The notes: generated by a model not told the origin, from the letters alone. 64,000 nucleotides of DNA from Mesobacillus foraminis (GCF_004340465.1 NZ_SLVV01000014.1:98071-162070), one strand, 5' to 3'. Counted from the stretch's first letter, positions 26,468 through 35,834 are shown. Numbers and translations are program-made.

Positions 26468-26908
26468 TCAGCCCCCATAAACAGGTTCACAGGTTCCTGG
26501 TCTAGGTTCATAATAGCAATGATTTTTAAATTGGCCGGAAAAAGGCTGGCCATACCATGTTGGAGGGCATTGACCACCTGGATTAAAATACCAAAGGGCA
26601 AATTTTGCTGGGTGTTGTCTCCAAAATTCGAGATTCTTCCTTGCTAATCTCTTTTCTACATTTCTTGCTCTTTGATAAAATACGTTTCCTTTTTGTACAG
26701 CCTCAAAGGAAAAATTTCCTCCTTGCACCTGGAAGATAACCTGGTTAATCGTTCTTAAATTTCTAAAGTCTAAACAGTTTGCAATTCGACGATTAACAAT
26801 GACGTTTCCAACATATAACATTCCCTGCTGTCCTTCACCTTCAGCCTCAGCTCGCATCATTCTCGCCATTAGGGCAACGTCCGCATCCCGGTAAGCTATT
26901 CGTGCCAT
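26468..26908 (-). CDS. cwlJ: Spore cortex-lytic hydrolase CwlJ
   Basis: 146 aa, a single SleB/CwlJ (Hydrolase_2) domain without a signal peptide. Characteristic blocks: MARMMRAEAEGEG with the catalytic Glu, GMLYVGNVIVNR, and PPTWYGQPFSGQFKNHCYYEP near the end. CwlJ sits in the spore coat and breaks cortex peptidoglycan during germination. GGGGGTG precedes the ATG. The usual neighbour gerQ is not present in this window. Confidence 0.9.
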   Translation of the reverse strand: MARIAYRDADVALMARMMRAEAEGEGQQGMLYVGNVIVNRRIANCLDFRNLRTINQVIFQVQGGNFSFEAVQKGNVFYQRARNVEKRLARKNLEFWRQHPAKFALWYFNPGGQCPPTWYGQPFSGQFKNHCYYEPRPGTCEPVYGG

Positions 26909-27113
26909 ATTATCACCCCCAGATTAAAAATATGAAACAAAGCGGGCATTCATGTGACTTTTTTGAATCCTGTTCATATCGATCGCTGTTTTTATAAAAG
27001 ACTTACTTAAACATTAGGATAACAGTCCAGGACTCTAACTTTACAATGAATAAGTGATGAGGGGTGGTGGTCCCTGAATATGAATAGTAAAAACAGGATC
27101 TGGAGGGCTGTAC

Positions 27114-27581
27114 ATGACTTTTGTTTCAATCTATACAATTGGCAGGCTGAACCACCCGTATGACCACCCTGCCTCACGTGAATTTTATGAGGTGGGGAAT
27201 GAAGTGTTCCGCCAGGCAACTGGTTCAGGACAGCTTGTCGAGGCATTTTCATCTGATGGAGTTCCGTTGCCTGAGGAAGCTAAAAAGGGGGAGGGGTTCC
27301 CTGTTCTTACCCTTACCGTTTGGAAAAGCCTTCAGTCTTTATACGCTTTTACTTATTCTGGCCGACATCGCCAGGCGTTGAGAGACAGGGGCAAATGGAT
27401 GGAGCCTTATCAGGAGAAACATCTTTCATATGTAGTATGGTGGACAGACAGTGTGCAGGATGTTTCATGGGACGAGGCTTTCAAAAGATACAGGTATTAT
27501 CTTCAGCATGGAGCCACACCTTTTGCCTTTGATTTTAAGCAGGCATTTGATGAACGCGGGGAATCGTGCATAGTTAAGTAG
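27114..27581 (+). CDS. DUF3291-type protein
   Basis: 155 aa. Starts with VSIYTIGRLNHPYDHPA and has LTLTVWKSLQSLYAFTYSGR(H) with a W-x-W-containing region VVWWTD, matching the dimeric alpha/beta-barrel DUF3291 group, related to antibiotic-biosynthesis monooxygenase folds. GGATCTGGAGG lies before the ATG. Function unknown. Confidence 0.8.
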   Translation: MTFVSIYTIGRLNHPYDHPASREFYEVGNEVFRQATGSGQLVEAFSSDGVPLPEEAKKGEGFPVLTLTVWKSLQSLYAFTYSGRHRQALRDRGKWMEPYQEKHLSYVVWWTDSVQDVSWDEAFKRYRYYLQHGATPFAFDFKQAFDERGESCIVK

Positions 27582-27725
27582 CAGGGAGTGGTTAAATGGC
27601 TTGTGCAGTAGAAAACCACTTGTAAAATCGGTATCCGGAGGAGTTCGAAACATGGGTCTCAGATACAGCCTGCTGCCATCCGTCAGGGCAGGCCGTTCCA
27701 TCTCTACAGTGCTTGCTTCTTCCGC

Positions 27726-27757
27726 AAAAATCCGGCTAAATATAAGCCGGATTTTTT
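27726..27757 (+). terminator. Strong terminator, possibly of a short leader RNA
   Basis: AAAAATCCGGCT (27726-27737) pairs perfectly with AGCCGGATTTTT (27745-27756). It ends the DUF3291 transcript or a short RNA. The remaining 27758-28199 spacer contains no supported gene; an open frame at 27601-27990 runs through this hairpin and was rejected. Confidence 0.8.
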
Positions 27758-28199
27758 GTGTTGTAGTCCTGAATGGATTGAGGAAGCCGGTTAAAAATAA
27801 GTCTCCCTATTTATATGGAAAGGAGCGATGCAGCAGTAATCATACCAATAAGATGCAAGGAGTGGGACTAGAAAATTTAGTAAGAAGTCAAAAAAAATGG
27901 AATTCTCAATGCGAGAACAAAGTTTTTATGTTACGGTTATATTACAGAAATAATTCATGGGGGGAAATCGAGAAGAACTTAATGATATGAATCTGGGTTC
28001 GTCATAGGATTGAGGGAAGATGCGACAGCAGGGGGTTGGGCAGTAAAGTACAAGGGCAGGAACAAGCTGGCCGCAATGGTAAATCCTGATTTTGTTGATG
28101 AAAATAGTTGCAGCAATAATCTCTAACGCAACAGTAACAATAATGCCCGATAAAGGCGAAAACCATGAAGTGCTTTGGAAGGAAAAAGACATCTGAAGG

Positions 28200-28750
28200 C
28201 TGATGAAGACGCAGATCCGAGAATAGCTTACTAGAAAAGGGTTTCATAACGCTGATGAAGAGCAAAATCAGTGAAGAGCTTACTGGAAGAGGGCTTCATA
28301 ACGCTGATGAAGTCCAAACTCCGAGAAGAGCTTACTGGAAAAGGGCTTCATAACGCTGATGAAGGCCAAACTCCGAGAAGAGCTGAAAAGGGCTTCATAA
28401 CACTGATGAAGGCCAAACTCCGAGAAGAGCGTACTGGAAAAGGGCTTCATAGAGCTGATGAAGGCCAAACTCCGAGAAGAGCATACTGGAAAAGGACTTC
28501 ATAACGCTGATGAAGACCAAAATCGGTGAAGAGCTTACTGGAAAAGGGCTTCATAAGGCTGATGAAGGCCAAACTCCGAGAAGAGCGTACTGGAAAAGGG
28601 CTTCATAACGCTGATGAAGACCAGAATCCGGGAAGAGGTTACTAGAAAAGGCCTTCATAGAGCTGATGATGGCCCAATTTCGGGAAGAGCTTACTGGAAA
28701 AGGCCTTCATAGAGCTGATGATGGCCCAAATCCAGCAAGAGAACTGGAGA
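28200..28750 (+). repeat. 52-bp tandem repeat array, about 10.6 units
   Basis: Unit starts (CTGATGA) at 28200, 28252, 28304, 28356, 28403, 28455, 28507, 28559, 28611, 28663 and 28715. All spacings are 52 bp except the fourth, which is 47. Each junction contains the hairpin CTTCAT-AACGCTG-ATGAAG. It lies just upstream of the DUF6241 gene. Because 52 is not a multiple of three, open frames across it are not coding. Confidence 0.95.
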
Positions 28751-28814
28751 ACTGGACATCAGACCTTCACTATTTAGTCTTAGCTTTATTTGTTTTGGGG
28801 GAGGAGTACATATT

Positions 28815-29378
28815 TTGTTAGAAAAAGTGTTCAGTACGAAAAATATACTCATATTTATGGGTGTTTGTATTTTAGTGGTAGCAGGGATTTTCTATTTTAT
28901 TTTCACCGACATTAATGAAAAGTTCGACAATCAAGGTGAGCAGGCTGCACAAGGGGCTGAAGCGCCTCCTGCTAATGGAGGGCCGGTTGGTGAAGTTTCA
29001 GAAGAAGAAATGAAAGAGTACGAGAAAGATGGATTGAATCCTTTTGGAACGGCTACGCAGCAGGAAAATCTAACTCAGTTCGACTACGAAACATTTATTC
29101 ATGGAATGTCCCATCAAAAAGTAGTGGCTGACCAAAAGTGGGGCTTCTACGGTATTAATCAAAAGAGGATTGACTGGCTGCTGGAAGGCCTGGAAAAGGC
29201 GGATGTAGAAAGGGAAGCCACGTTCAGAAGCATTCTTGAAAGATGGAAAAAGGGTGATTTCAGTCAGGTAGATGAAGATCATAACACCATTTGGAAAATG
29301 CAGGGAGGAACCATTGGCAAGGCTACGGGCATCCTTAGCAGCGAACAGGAACGAGAATATTTAAACAGCAAGAAATAA
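28815..29378 (+). CDS. Membrane-anchored DUF6241-type protein
   Basis: 187 aa from TTG behind GGGGGAGGAG. One N-terminal transmembrane helix (residues 9-29), a low-complexity Ala/Gly/Pro linker, then a helical domain with FDYETFIHGMSHQKV and GFYGINQKRIDWLLEGL as hallmark. The C-terminal domain faces outside. It is recognised as the family carrying this MSHQKV signature in Bacillaceae (DUF6241); role unknown. The 52-bp array occupies its upstream region. Confidence 0.8.
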   Translation: MLEKVFSTKNILIFMGVCILVVAGIFYFIFTDINEKFDNQGEQAAQGAEAPPANGGPVGEVSEEEMKEYEKDGLNPFGTATQQENLTQFDYETFIHGMSHQKVVADQKWGFYGINQKRIDWLLEGLEKADVEREATFRSILERWKKGDFSQVDEDHNTIWKMQGGTIGKATGILSSEQEREYLNSKK

Positions 29379-29393
29379 TAGAATGAATTTATT

Positions 29394-29444
29394 TTTAAAC
29401 AAGAGGTGCGTTCATCCTGGAAGGATTTGCGTGCCTCTTTTTGA
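29394..29444 (+). repeat. Dispersed terminator-like repeat
   Basis: Head TTTTTAAACAAGAGGTGCG; GAGGTGCG (29403-29410) pairs with CGTGCCTC (29430-29437) with two wobble pairs, followed by a T run. Confidence 0.6.
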
Positions 29445-29551
29445 TGAAAAGCGTTAACCTTTGTTTATTTGACAAAAAAGATAGGAAGAATATGGAACGT
29501 TTTCTCTATTCATTCGTATTGTTAAAAAAACGAGGAGAGGGAAGGGGTCAC

Positions 29552-30211
29552 ATGAGCGTCGCGGAAAAAGCTGCACCACTTCAAGTAAATAGGATGGCAG
29601 TTTATTTGCTAGTATTTTTTTTCGTATGGAGTTTAAAAGAATTATGGCTGATTGAGTAGATTTACATGTTCGGTGACATACGATCACCTTTATTGGAAGC
29701 GTTTGTTAAGAGTGTGATCTGGATCATTCCTGTCTGGTTATTGAACAAGTATTCTTTACGTGCTGATCCAGTCATCTATTTGAAATTGAATGAGAAGGTT
29801 AAGAGAGGGCTGTTGTGGGGCATTGCTCTCTCGCTACTGTTGGGTGGAGGGTTAATTCTGGAAGCATTCATCTTTGACAACGCAGCCTTTCATTTTTCGT
29901 TATCATTTGATGATTATCTAAATACTTTTATTATGGCTGGCCTTGCCGAAGAAATTGTTTTTAGAGGGCTGATTTTACAGGAAATCAATAAAAGAATGGC
30001 TTTTTGGAAGGCAAACGGGATCACGGCTCTTTTGTTTTTAGTCATCCATTATCCGATCTGGATTTACAATGACCTTTTTCATCACTATGGCAGCCATCTT
30101 TACGTTTTCTGTATCGGCTTGCTTTTTGGTTATATTTTTAAAAAGACGGGTTCCTTATGGGCGGTCATTTTGATTCACGGCTTTCACAATTTTTTTCTAA
30201 GCATCATATAA
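29552..30211 (+). pseudogene. CPBP intramembrane protease with in-frame amber codon
   Basis: The frame opens at ATG 29552 (AGAGGGAAGGGG upstream), reads MSVAEKAAPLQVNRMAVYLL to LKELWLIE, meets TAG at 29657-29659, then continues in the same frame through MFGDIRSPLLEAFVKSVIW to the end. The downstream part holds the CPBP motifs EEIVFRG, VIHYP and HGFHNF. Without the stop it would be 219 aa, normal for the family. Either a recent nonsense mutation or re-initiation at ATG 29666, which has no ribosome binding site. Confidence 0.8.
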
Positions 30212-30396
30212 ATAGAGTTCGTGACCAAGTGTAAGTAAAGGATAGCAAAAATCAGGGTAGTAGTTTCGCCTGCAGGTACAAATGCCTTTTTTGTAAAAGT
30301 TAAACGCTTGTCTATACATAAATCGACCGTCATAAATAGTATATATTAACCCTGATGAAATGCAGGGATTCATAGAAACGAAGCGAGGTGAACAAA

Positions 30397-30639
30397 ATGG
30401 GAAAACGTAATAATCTCAAGAAGATCATGAAGAAACTTCCTCCTGGTTATCCAATGAGCCGTATCCTGGTTAATGGAGCTGCGGCAGATGTGACTCAATT
30501 CGTTAACGAAAAAGAAGGTCTGGCTTACTTTGATGTTGCTGGCCAAGTAGGTGTCTATGAGGCTAAGAAAATCAACGGAATGCTTTTTGGAGCCGCGGCT
30601 GACGCTGGTGAAGAAGAGGAAGAAGCTGGTGGTTGCTAA
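30397..30639 (+). CDS. Small protein with acidic Gly/Cys tail, function unknown
   Basis: 80 aa. Basic start MGKRNNLKKIMKKLPPGYP, a compact beta-rich centre (ILVNGAAADV, AYFDVAGQVGVYEAKKINGM) and a tail GEEEEEAGGC. AGCGAGGTG precedes the ATG. Codon use and ribosome site look genuine. Family not recognised; terminal Cys after GG is unusual. Confidence 0.7.
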   Translation: MGKRNNLKKIMKKLPPGYPMSRILVNGAAADVTQFVNEKEGLAYFDVAGQVGVYEAKKINGMLFGAAADAGEEEEEAGGC

Positions 30640-30970
30640 GAGTGATTTCCTAAGAGATAGCTGGGATACAGCTATCTCTTTTAATTTGGAGTTTTCGAAC
30701 CAACTAGATGGCAAAAGAAAGTTGGAATGCATTGTCTTGGGAATACTTTGAAATATCTTCTATCCTTAGCAGCAGAAACAAAAGGGATCTCCAACACCAA
30801 ACCGACGTACATAAGTATCGTTAAAATAAAATTCGTCAACTAAAAATGTTTTGTCTGAAAAGGAAACGAAGCATTCTTAGTGTAATAAGATGAAGGATTT
30901 AGATGAGGAAGGTAATATTTATCATTTTTTAGGTGATAGTAGTGATAAACGTTCAGTAAGGGTGATATGC

Positions 30971-31477
30971 ATGCGGATACTTTTGTCCCTAATCCTAGTG
31001 ATTAGTTGCTGGAAGCTTGGAGATATCAAAAATTGGAGAACATATTATCCCACTATTTTGTATGTTATTATTAATAACTTATTGTATAGCTTTTTCGTTA
31101 GTGAAAAGAAATATTTTCTGTGGAAGTTAGAACCTGATTTTTTATTGAATCCTACCTTTTCTTTTTTAGTACAAAACTTCATTATTTTTCCGTGCCTTAT
31201 CATCCTGTTCTTGTCCTACTTACCTAAATATCAGCATAAAAAAATTACCTATATAATCCTAGCGGCATCAATTCTTGCGGGTATTGAATTCATCATGTAT
31301 CTTACTGGCAGAATCACCTATCATCATGGTTGGAACTTTTGGTGGTCCATTGGGTTTAATATTTTATGGGTTCTTATGATGAAATTACATTTTTATAAGC
31401 CCATTCCAGCTTGGGTTGTTTCTTTTATCATTACAGCATTTTTTATTATTTACTTTCACGTACCATTGCCTGAATAG
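30971..31477 (+). CDS. CBO0543-family membrane protein
   Basis: 168 aa with about five hydrophobic helices and the family features LEPDFLLNPTFSFLVQNFI and ITYHHGWNFWWS. The start is placed at ATG 30971 behind AAGGGTGA; an in-frame ATG at 30890 lacks a site. A paralogue follows 127 bp downstream. Function unknown. Confidence 0.75.
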   Translation: MRILLSLILVISCWKLGDIKNWRTYYPTILYVIINNLLYSFFVSEKKYFLWKLEPDFLLNPTFSFLVQNFIIFPCLIILFLSYLPKYQHKKITYIILAASILAGIEFIMYLTGRITYHHGWNFWWSIGFNILWVLMMKLHFYKPIPAWVVSFIITAFFIIYFHVPLPE

Positions 31478-31604
31478 TAACCATTCTTTAACTATAATAA
31501 AGGAGCTTAAGAATCGGGCCGAGACCCTCGCAGTTCCTTCTCAACTTATGAGTAAAGTGAGTTTTAAATTGTTTTCTTACTAAACAAACTAAGGGGAAAT
31601 CTCT

Positions 31605-32063
31605 GTGTGGGAACTTGTATATGTATGTTTTGCTATTTTTAATGCAGCTGCATTAGTCATACCCAAAAAACTAAGCAATATTGAAATTTATGCTACTACC
31701 TTTTTTGCCTTCACCTATGGAGTTACAATAGATATGATATTAGATTTACATTACGGACTTTACGGATATTTTGAAGAAGGATTTCAATGGTTAGGACTTC
31801 TAGGTATCGTTCTTTATTTTCCCTCCATCAGCATTTTGTTTTTAAATCTATATCCATTAGAGAATAAGACAAGTAAAAAGATTATATATATAATTGCTTG
31901 GACATTATTTTCGATTACTTTTGAATGGTTTTGTCTTCATACTCATTTTTTTTATTACAATGGGTGGAAAATATGGTATTCAGCACTTGCCTACCCAGTC
32001 ATATTTTCAATCCTTCTATTGAATCTTAAGTTAGTTCGAAAACTGGTTCATCTGAATGTTTAA
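31605..32063 (+). CDS. CBO0543-family membrane protein, paralogue
   Basis: 152 aa from GTG behind AAGGGGAAA. About five hydrophobic helices; YYNGWKIWYSALAYP corresponds to YHHGWNFWWS of the upstream paralogue. Tandem CBO0543 genes are common in Bacillaceae. Function unknown. Confidence 0.75.
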   Translation: MWELVYVCFAIFNAAALVIPKKLSNIEIYATTFFAFTYGVTIDMILDLHYGLYGYFEEGFQWLGLLGIVLYFPSISILFLNLYPLENKTSKKIIYIIAWTLFSITFEWFCLHTHFFYYNGWKIWYSALAYPVIFSILLLNLKLVRKLVHLNV

Positions 32064-32151
32064 AAGTTACTGAGTTCCCATTGCAATTTTCATTTCAATT
32101 TAGGAAACCTTCTGGAAAAGTGGAATTAAAAATGGCAGAACACGATTAATA

Positions 32152-32343
32152 ATGTGTTTTATAAGATACTATAAATTGTTCTCCAAGAAACAAAGAGATC
32201 AGGTGAGACCGGGAACGGAAGTCCTTTTATCTTTAACACAATATAAAGAATTAAAAAAACACTTGATTAAAGCGCTTTCATCATATAAGTTTTACATAAG
32301 CCAGGGGTATTCATTATGGTTGGATTGTAAAGGGGAGAGATGA
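32152..32343 (+). CDS. Small basic protein
   Basis: 63 aa, no clear ribosome binding site. Basic with YKELKKHLIKAL and a C-terminal YSLWLDCKGER. It ends five bases before the next start, suggesting an operon of two small genes. Family unknown. Confidence 0.45.
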   Translation: MCFIRYYKLFSKKQRDQVRPGTEVLLSLTQYKELKKHLIKALSSYKFYISQGYSLWLDCKGER

Positions 32344-32347
32344 AGCA

Positions 32348-32557
32348 ATGAATAAAAACAGAGTGGATTATCATTTAAGAGATCGTGTTCTTTTAAGTAC
32401 GACAATCGAACATTGGGATCAATATGTAGCTTCGTTGCGAGCCAGCGACACTGTAACAATCTACAAACAAGAGTATATTGTAAATAAAATTAACATGGTT
32501 CACGATTCTCAAAAGATCGTGCTAAAAGTAAACATAGAGCCATTGAAACTTAAATAG
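32348..32557 (+). CDS. Small protein, function unknown
   Basis: 69 aa starting MNKNRVDYHLRDRVLLSTTI, with a beta-rich pattern (DTVTIYKQEYIVNKI, KIVLKVNIEPL) suggesting a small barrel or SH3-like fold. AAAGGGGAGAG is a strong site. Probably translated from the same mRNA as the preceding small gene. Confidence 0.6.
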   Translation: MNKNRVDYHLRDRVLLSTTIEHWDQYVASLRASDTVTIYKQEYIVNKINMVHDSQKIVLKVNIEPLKLK

Positions 32558-32883
32558 TAAGCCTTTTGTTTTTTATACACAATCAGGAATTTTTGTTTAA
32601 ATGAGATTGATACCAAGATTGATAGAGTCAGGCTGTCATATAGACAGCTTTTTTTATTGAACGCCGTATGTATCTCCGGGATGTTAGGAAAGAAATGAAT
32701 CCCAATAAATACCAAATTGAAAAGTACGCTAAGGTAAATGCCTAGCTGTAACAGAGGAAAAAGGTCTTGAGCACAATAAAAGAACGATAAAAAACATGTC
32801 GATTATTAATTGAACACTTGCTTTGCCAAATAAAGTAATATGAATCTACGGCATTTAGGTTTTATTATTTGGGGGTGTATGCA

Positions 32884-33498
32884 TTGAAAAGATTAAGAGT
32901 GTTCATGTTGACGGTAGTATTTTTACTAACAATGGCCCTGCCAGCGATGGGGCAAGGCAGTCAAACTGATTCTCCTGCTCAAAAAAGTTCATTTAAGGAA
33001 GCTGTTTTTTCTGGTGTAAATGAAAATACGGAAACCTATGTAACCCTCTCTTCTTATTCGGGGAATAATGGTCAATACAATTTATTTATAGAGAAATTAA
33101 ATTTTGAAAGTGAAGAATATTTTTATGGAGATACCGTCATTCCCGCATCGGAAGTGGAATTTAATACAACTAAAGGAACTGTAACGGTCAATAAAACAGT
33201 AGATGTATATAAAGTTGAATACGCTGATGATGGAACAGATTCTCCTAAGGAAACTTTCGTGGGTAAAGAATCGGTAAACCTTACTTGGACATTCAACCCT
33301 CGAAATTACTCAACCCATAAATTTACTGAAAAAAACATAGAATTAGATTTCGAGCAATATCTTCAGTTATCGAAGGGCACTACTAAAGACTACAAGGATG
33401 TCCAGGTAACTGGAAAAATAGGGGACACACTTACCGGTGATTATGAATTCTCCGGAGGTGCTGTATCTGCCGGAACGGCCTTTGCAATCATTAAATAG
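32884..33498 (+). CDS. Secreted protein, function unknown
   Basis: 204 aa from TTG behind GGGGGTG. Signal peptide with hydrophobic FMLTVVFLLTMALPAMG, cleavage near residue 24 before QTDSPAQ. The mature part is beta-rich with YVTLSSYSGNNGQYNLFIEK and many Thr/Asn residues. Not recognised. An earlier TTG at 32869 lies before the ribosome site. Confidence 0.75.
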   Translation: MKRLRVFMLTVVFLLTMALPAMGQGSQTDSPAQKSSFKEAVFSGVNENTETYVTLSSYSGNNGQYNLFIEKLNFESEEYFYGDTVIPASEVEFNTTKGTVTVNKTVDVYKVEYADDGTDSPKETFVGKESVNLTWTFNPRNYSTHKFTEKNIELDFEQYLQLSKGTTKDYKDVQVTGKIGDTLTGDYEFSGGAVSAGTAFAIIK

Positions 33499-33543
33499 GG
33501 AAAAGGTCTTTTATTATAAGCCTAAATCCGCCATCCAGCAGCC

Positions 33544-33571
33544 AAAAGGCCGGTTTCTTTGACGGCCTTTT
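33544..33571 (+). terminator. Rho-independent terminator
   Basis: AAAAGGCCG (33544-33552) pairs with CGGCCTTTT (33563-33571), then TATTTTTTTC. Confidence 0.85.
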
Positions 33572-33572
33572 A

Positions 33573-34459
33573 TTTTTTTCTGCAATTAGGTAAAAAGGAA
33601 TCTATTTAGGAAGTTCGTCAGTCAAGTGAATGAACGAAGGTTCGCCTTTAAAATTTCCATTCCTAAAGATAGCTCGTCAAATGAATGGGCAGTAGATAAG
33701 GCAATACACCAAATACCGGTCAGGGGTTGTCTGTCTGCTACTAAATCGATCGGAATGAAAAATCCTTAATCCCGCGCCTTTTCAAATCTGCTTCCAGCTT
33801 TTGAGAATGAATGTCCCCCTGGATAGGAAGTCAGCGATAGAAGGTATTTAAGTATCGGGTGCAAGCGCTGAACTTATAGGCTGTCATTATGGCAGCCTTT
33901 TTCTAATTGCCCTAACGGCGGTTAGTCTTATTCGATTCGCTAAAGGGATGATACTGTATATCTGGTTAACGTAACTGTAAACCTTTTGCTGCCCGTGCAT
34001 TCTGTCTCATACCTCAGTTTTCCCCTAACCCTATATTGACATCACCACTTATTGTTTCCTCCATGAATTCCTTCATCTTAAGATTATAGATCGTGTTCAG
34101 TGTCTTTTAATCCTTTGGATATCGTTCGCTGTCTATCATGCAAAAATCATCCGTCGCCGTTATGTTTCCTTCTTTTGGAACAGTCAGGAAATATTGCATA
34201 CCTTTTAATCCAAAATGTAACTTTTCTTTTAATCGTTTATTATATTTATCTTATAACTTATAAGCATATCATGATATTAGATATAAGTATTGGCTATGTC
34301 ATTAAGACATAACTATAATAAATATAATAGAAAAAGTCGTATTTAATGTGAGTGCTTTTAAAAATAAAGTTGAGATAAACAGTTTATTAGAAAAACAGAT
34401 TAAGTCCTATCTGGACCATTCAATATCCCTATTTCATAGGGTGCATGGAGGAGTTCAAA
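33573..34459. other. Long intergenic region without a supported gene
   Basis: Apart from the dispersed repeat at 33844-33902, only weak ORFs are seen: a 47-codon GTG frame at 33626-33769 without ribosome site and a 70-codon frame at 34100-34312. Both look degenerate. The last 100 bases carry the promoter region of the SDR gene. Confidence 0.5.
33844..33902 (+). repeat. Dispersed terminator-like repeat
   Basis: Head TATTTAAGTATCGGGTGC, stem AGGCTG (33878-33883)/CAGCCT (33893-33898), tail TTTTTCTAATTGCCCTAACGG. Confidence 0.6.
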
Positions 34460-35167
34460 ATGTCAAAAGAGATAAAAGTTGCACTGGTCACCGGCGGGAA
34501 TCGAGGAATTGGATATGAGCTGGTCAAGCAATTGGCAATGAAAAATTTTAAGGTCATTTTGTCAAGTCGAAATCCAGAGACGGGTCATAAAGCAGCGCAA
34601 AATCTTAAGGAGTCAAACCTGGATGTTTCGCACGTAGTAATGGATGTGGATAATCAAGAAAGCATCCATCAAGCTGCAGTTGAAATAAATGAGCAATATG
34701 GAAGATTAGATGTATTGATTAATAATGCTGGCGTGTATTTAGAGGGGAGTAAAAAGCTAGTAGCGATGGACCATTCCATACTGGAGAGAACAATGACAAC
34801 TAATTTCTTCGGTGCTTACCATGTCATCCGTTCCTTCATTCCCCTCATGGAAAAACAGGGGTACGGAAGAATTATTAATGTTTCCTCAGAATATGGGGCG
34901 ATGAGCGAAATGTCATATTCAGGAGAAGGCGCTTATAAATTGTCTAAACTGGCCCTAAATGGATTGACACGATTAATTGCTGCAGAAATCAAAGGAGACA
35001 TAAAAATAAATGCTGTTGATCCAGGGTGGGTTAGTTCAGATATGGGTGGACCATCGGCTCCTAGAACTCCAAGGCAAGCAGCCGAGTCCATCCTGTGGTT
35101 AGCAACAGTTGGTCCTGAAGGTCCTAATGGTGAATTCTTCAGAGATGGTAAACAAATCAGCTGGTAA
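34460..35167 (+). CDS. SDR family NAD(P)-dependent oxidoreductase
   Basis: 235 aa. TGGNRGIG cofactor loop (about residues 12-19), NNAG (about 83-86), NVSSEYG with catalytic Ser, and Y-x-x-x-K in AYKLSKLAL. Length and motifs are of classical SDRs, near carbonyl-reductase-like members. ATG at 34460 follows GGAGGAG; the upstream in-frame ATG at 34445 overlaps it. Substrate unknown. Confidence 0.92.
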   Translation: MSKEIKVALVTGGNRGIGYELVKQLAMKNFKVILSSRNPETGHKAAQNLKESNLDVSHVVMDVDNQESIHQAAVEINEQYGRLDVLINNAGVYLEGSKKLVAMDHSILERTMTTNFFGAYHVIRSFIPLMEKQGYGRIINVSSEYGAMSEMSYSGEGAYKLSKLALNGLTRLIAAEIKGDIKINAVDPGWVSSDMGGPSAPRTPRQAAESILWLATVGPEGPNGEFFRDGKQISW

Positions 35168-35218
35168 AAGTGAGTTGCGCAAATCCTTTCTGGATGAACT
35201 CGAAAGGAGGGGTGAAAA

Positions 35219-35566
35219 GTGATTAAAAAGCGTTATAAAATAATTGGTGTTACGGGATTTGCCCATCCGGCATGCTTGATCATAAGAGATGCTTCTAAGT
35301 TCAAATCTAAACTATTTCTTGAGTACAAGAGTGTTTCTGTCAACCTGAAAAACACCCCCTATTCGTTGATGGAGCTTATGTCTTTAAACATTAAACCTGG
35401 AACTTATGTCGAGATTACTGCAAATGGGTGTGACGAACACGCTGCTTTACAAGCGATAGAAAACTCTTTGAGTGAAGGCCTGTATATTGAGCCGGAAAAG
35501 CGAGGAGATAATTGGATTTTTTCGAAAGAATTATGCCCTTTTTGTGAGGAAGCTGATTTGAGATGA
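35219..35566 (+). CDS. HPr-like (Crh-like) protein lacking the catalytic histidine
   Basis: 115 aa from GTG behind AAAGGAGGGGTG. Aligns with the HPr fold: ASKFKSKLFLEYKSVSVNLK, then SLMELMSLNI matching the KSIMGVMSLG region, then EITANGCDEHAALQAIENSL. The active site GxHARPA reads GFAHPA: one residue is missing and the phosphoacceptor His is gone, with His16 at the place of Arg17. The serine corresponding to Ser46 is kept (Ser49). A four-residue insertion precedes it, and an extra C-terminal tail contains CPFC. This pattern recalls Crh, the regulatory HPr paralogue, rather than a PTS phosphocarrier. Confidence 0.7.
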   Translation: MIKKRYKIIGVTGFAHPACLIIRDASKFKSKLFLEYKSVSVNLKNTPYSLMELMSLNIKPGTYVEITANGCDEHAALQAIENSLSEGLYIEPEKRGDNWIFSKELCPFCEEADLR

Positions 35567-35656
35567 AGCATCTTGATCATAACGATTTTTGTATTGTTAC
35601 CATAAATGATTTACTTGCAAGTTTAGTCTAGGAAAACCTAAAAATATGTAGTAAAG

Positions 35657-35689
35657 GGCGATTTCTTCAAGATGAAGGTCGCCATTTTT
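35657..35689 (+). terminator. Terminator of the HPr-like gene
   Basis: GGCGA (35657-35661) pairs with TCGCC (35679-35683), followed by ATTTTTG. Confidence 0.6.
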
Positions 35690-35834
35690 GTTATGTAATG
35701 AGAGAAATTGGAAAAATCGTGTACTTTATCTTTTGAGTGCTTTAGTTGTATAAATGAACCGGGCTAATATTTTATCACACTCTGCGCATTTGATTAAAGC
35801 GCTGCGGAGCAAGACTTAAGCAAGGAAAGCACCA

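Noticed and set aside
27601..27990. 129-codon ORF behind DUF3291
   Set aside because: It crosses a perfect terminator hairpin and its composition is not protein-like.
28271..28504. 77-codon ORF across the 52-bp array
   Set aside because: The unit length is not a multiple of three, so each repeat is read in a different frame; not protein-like.
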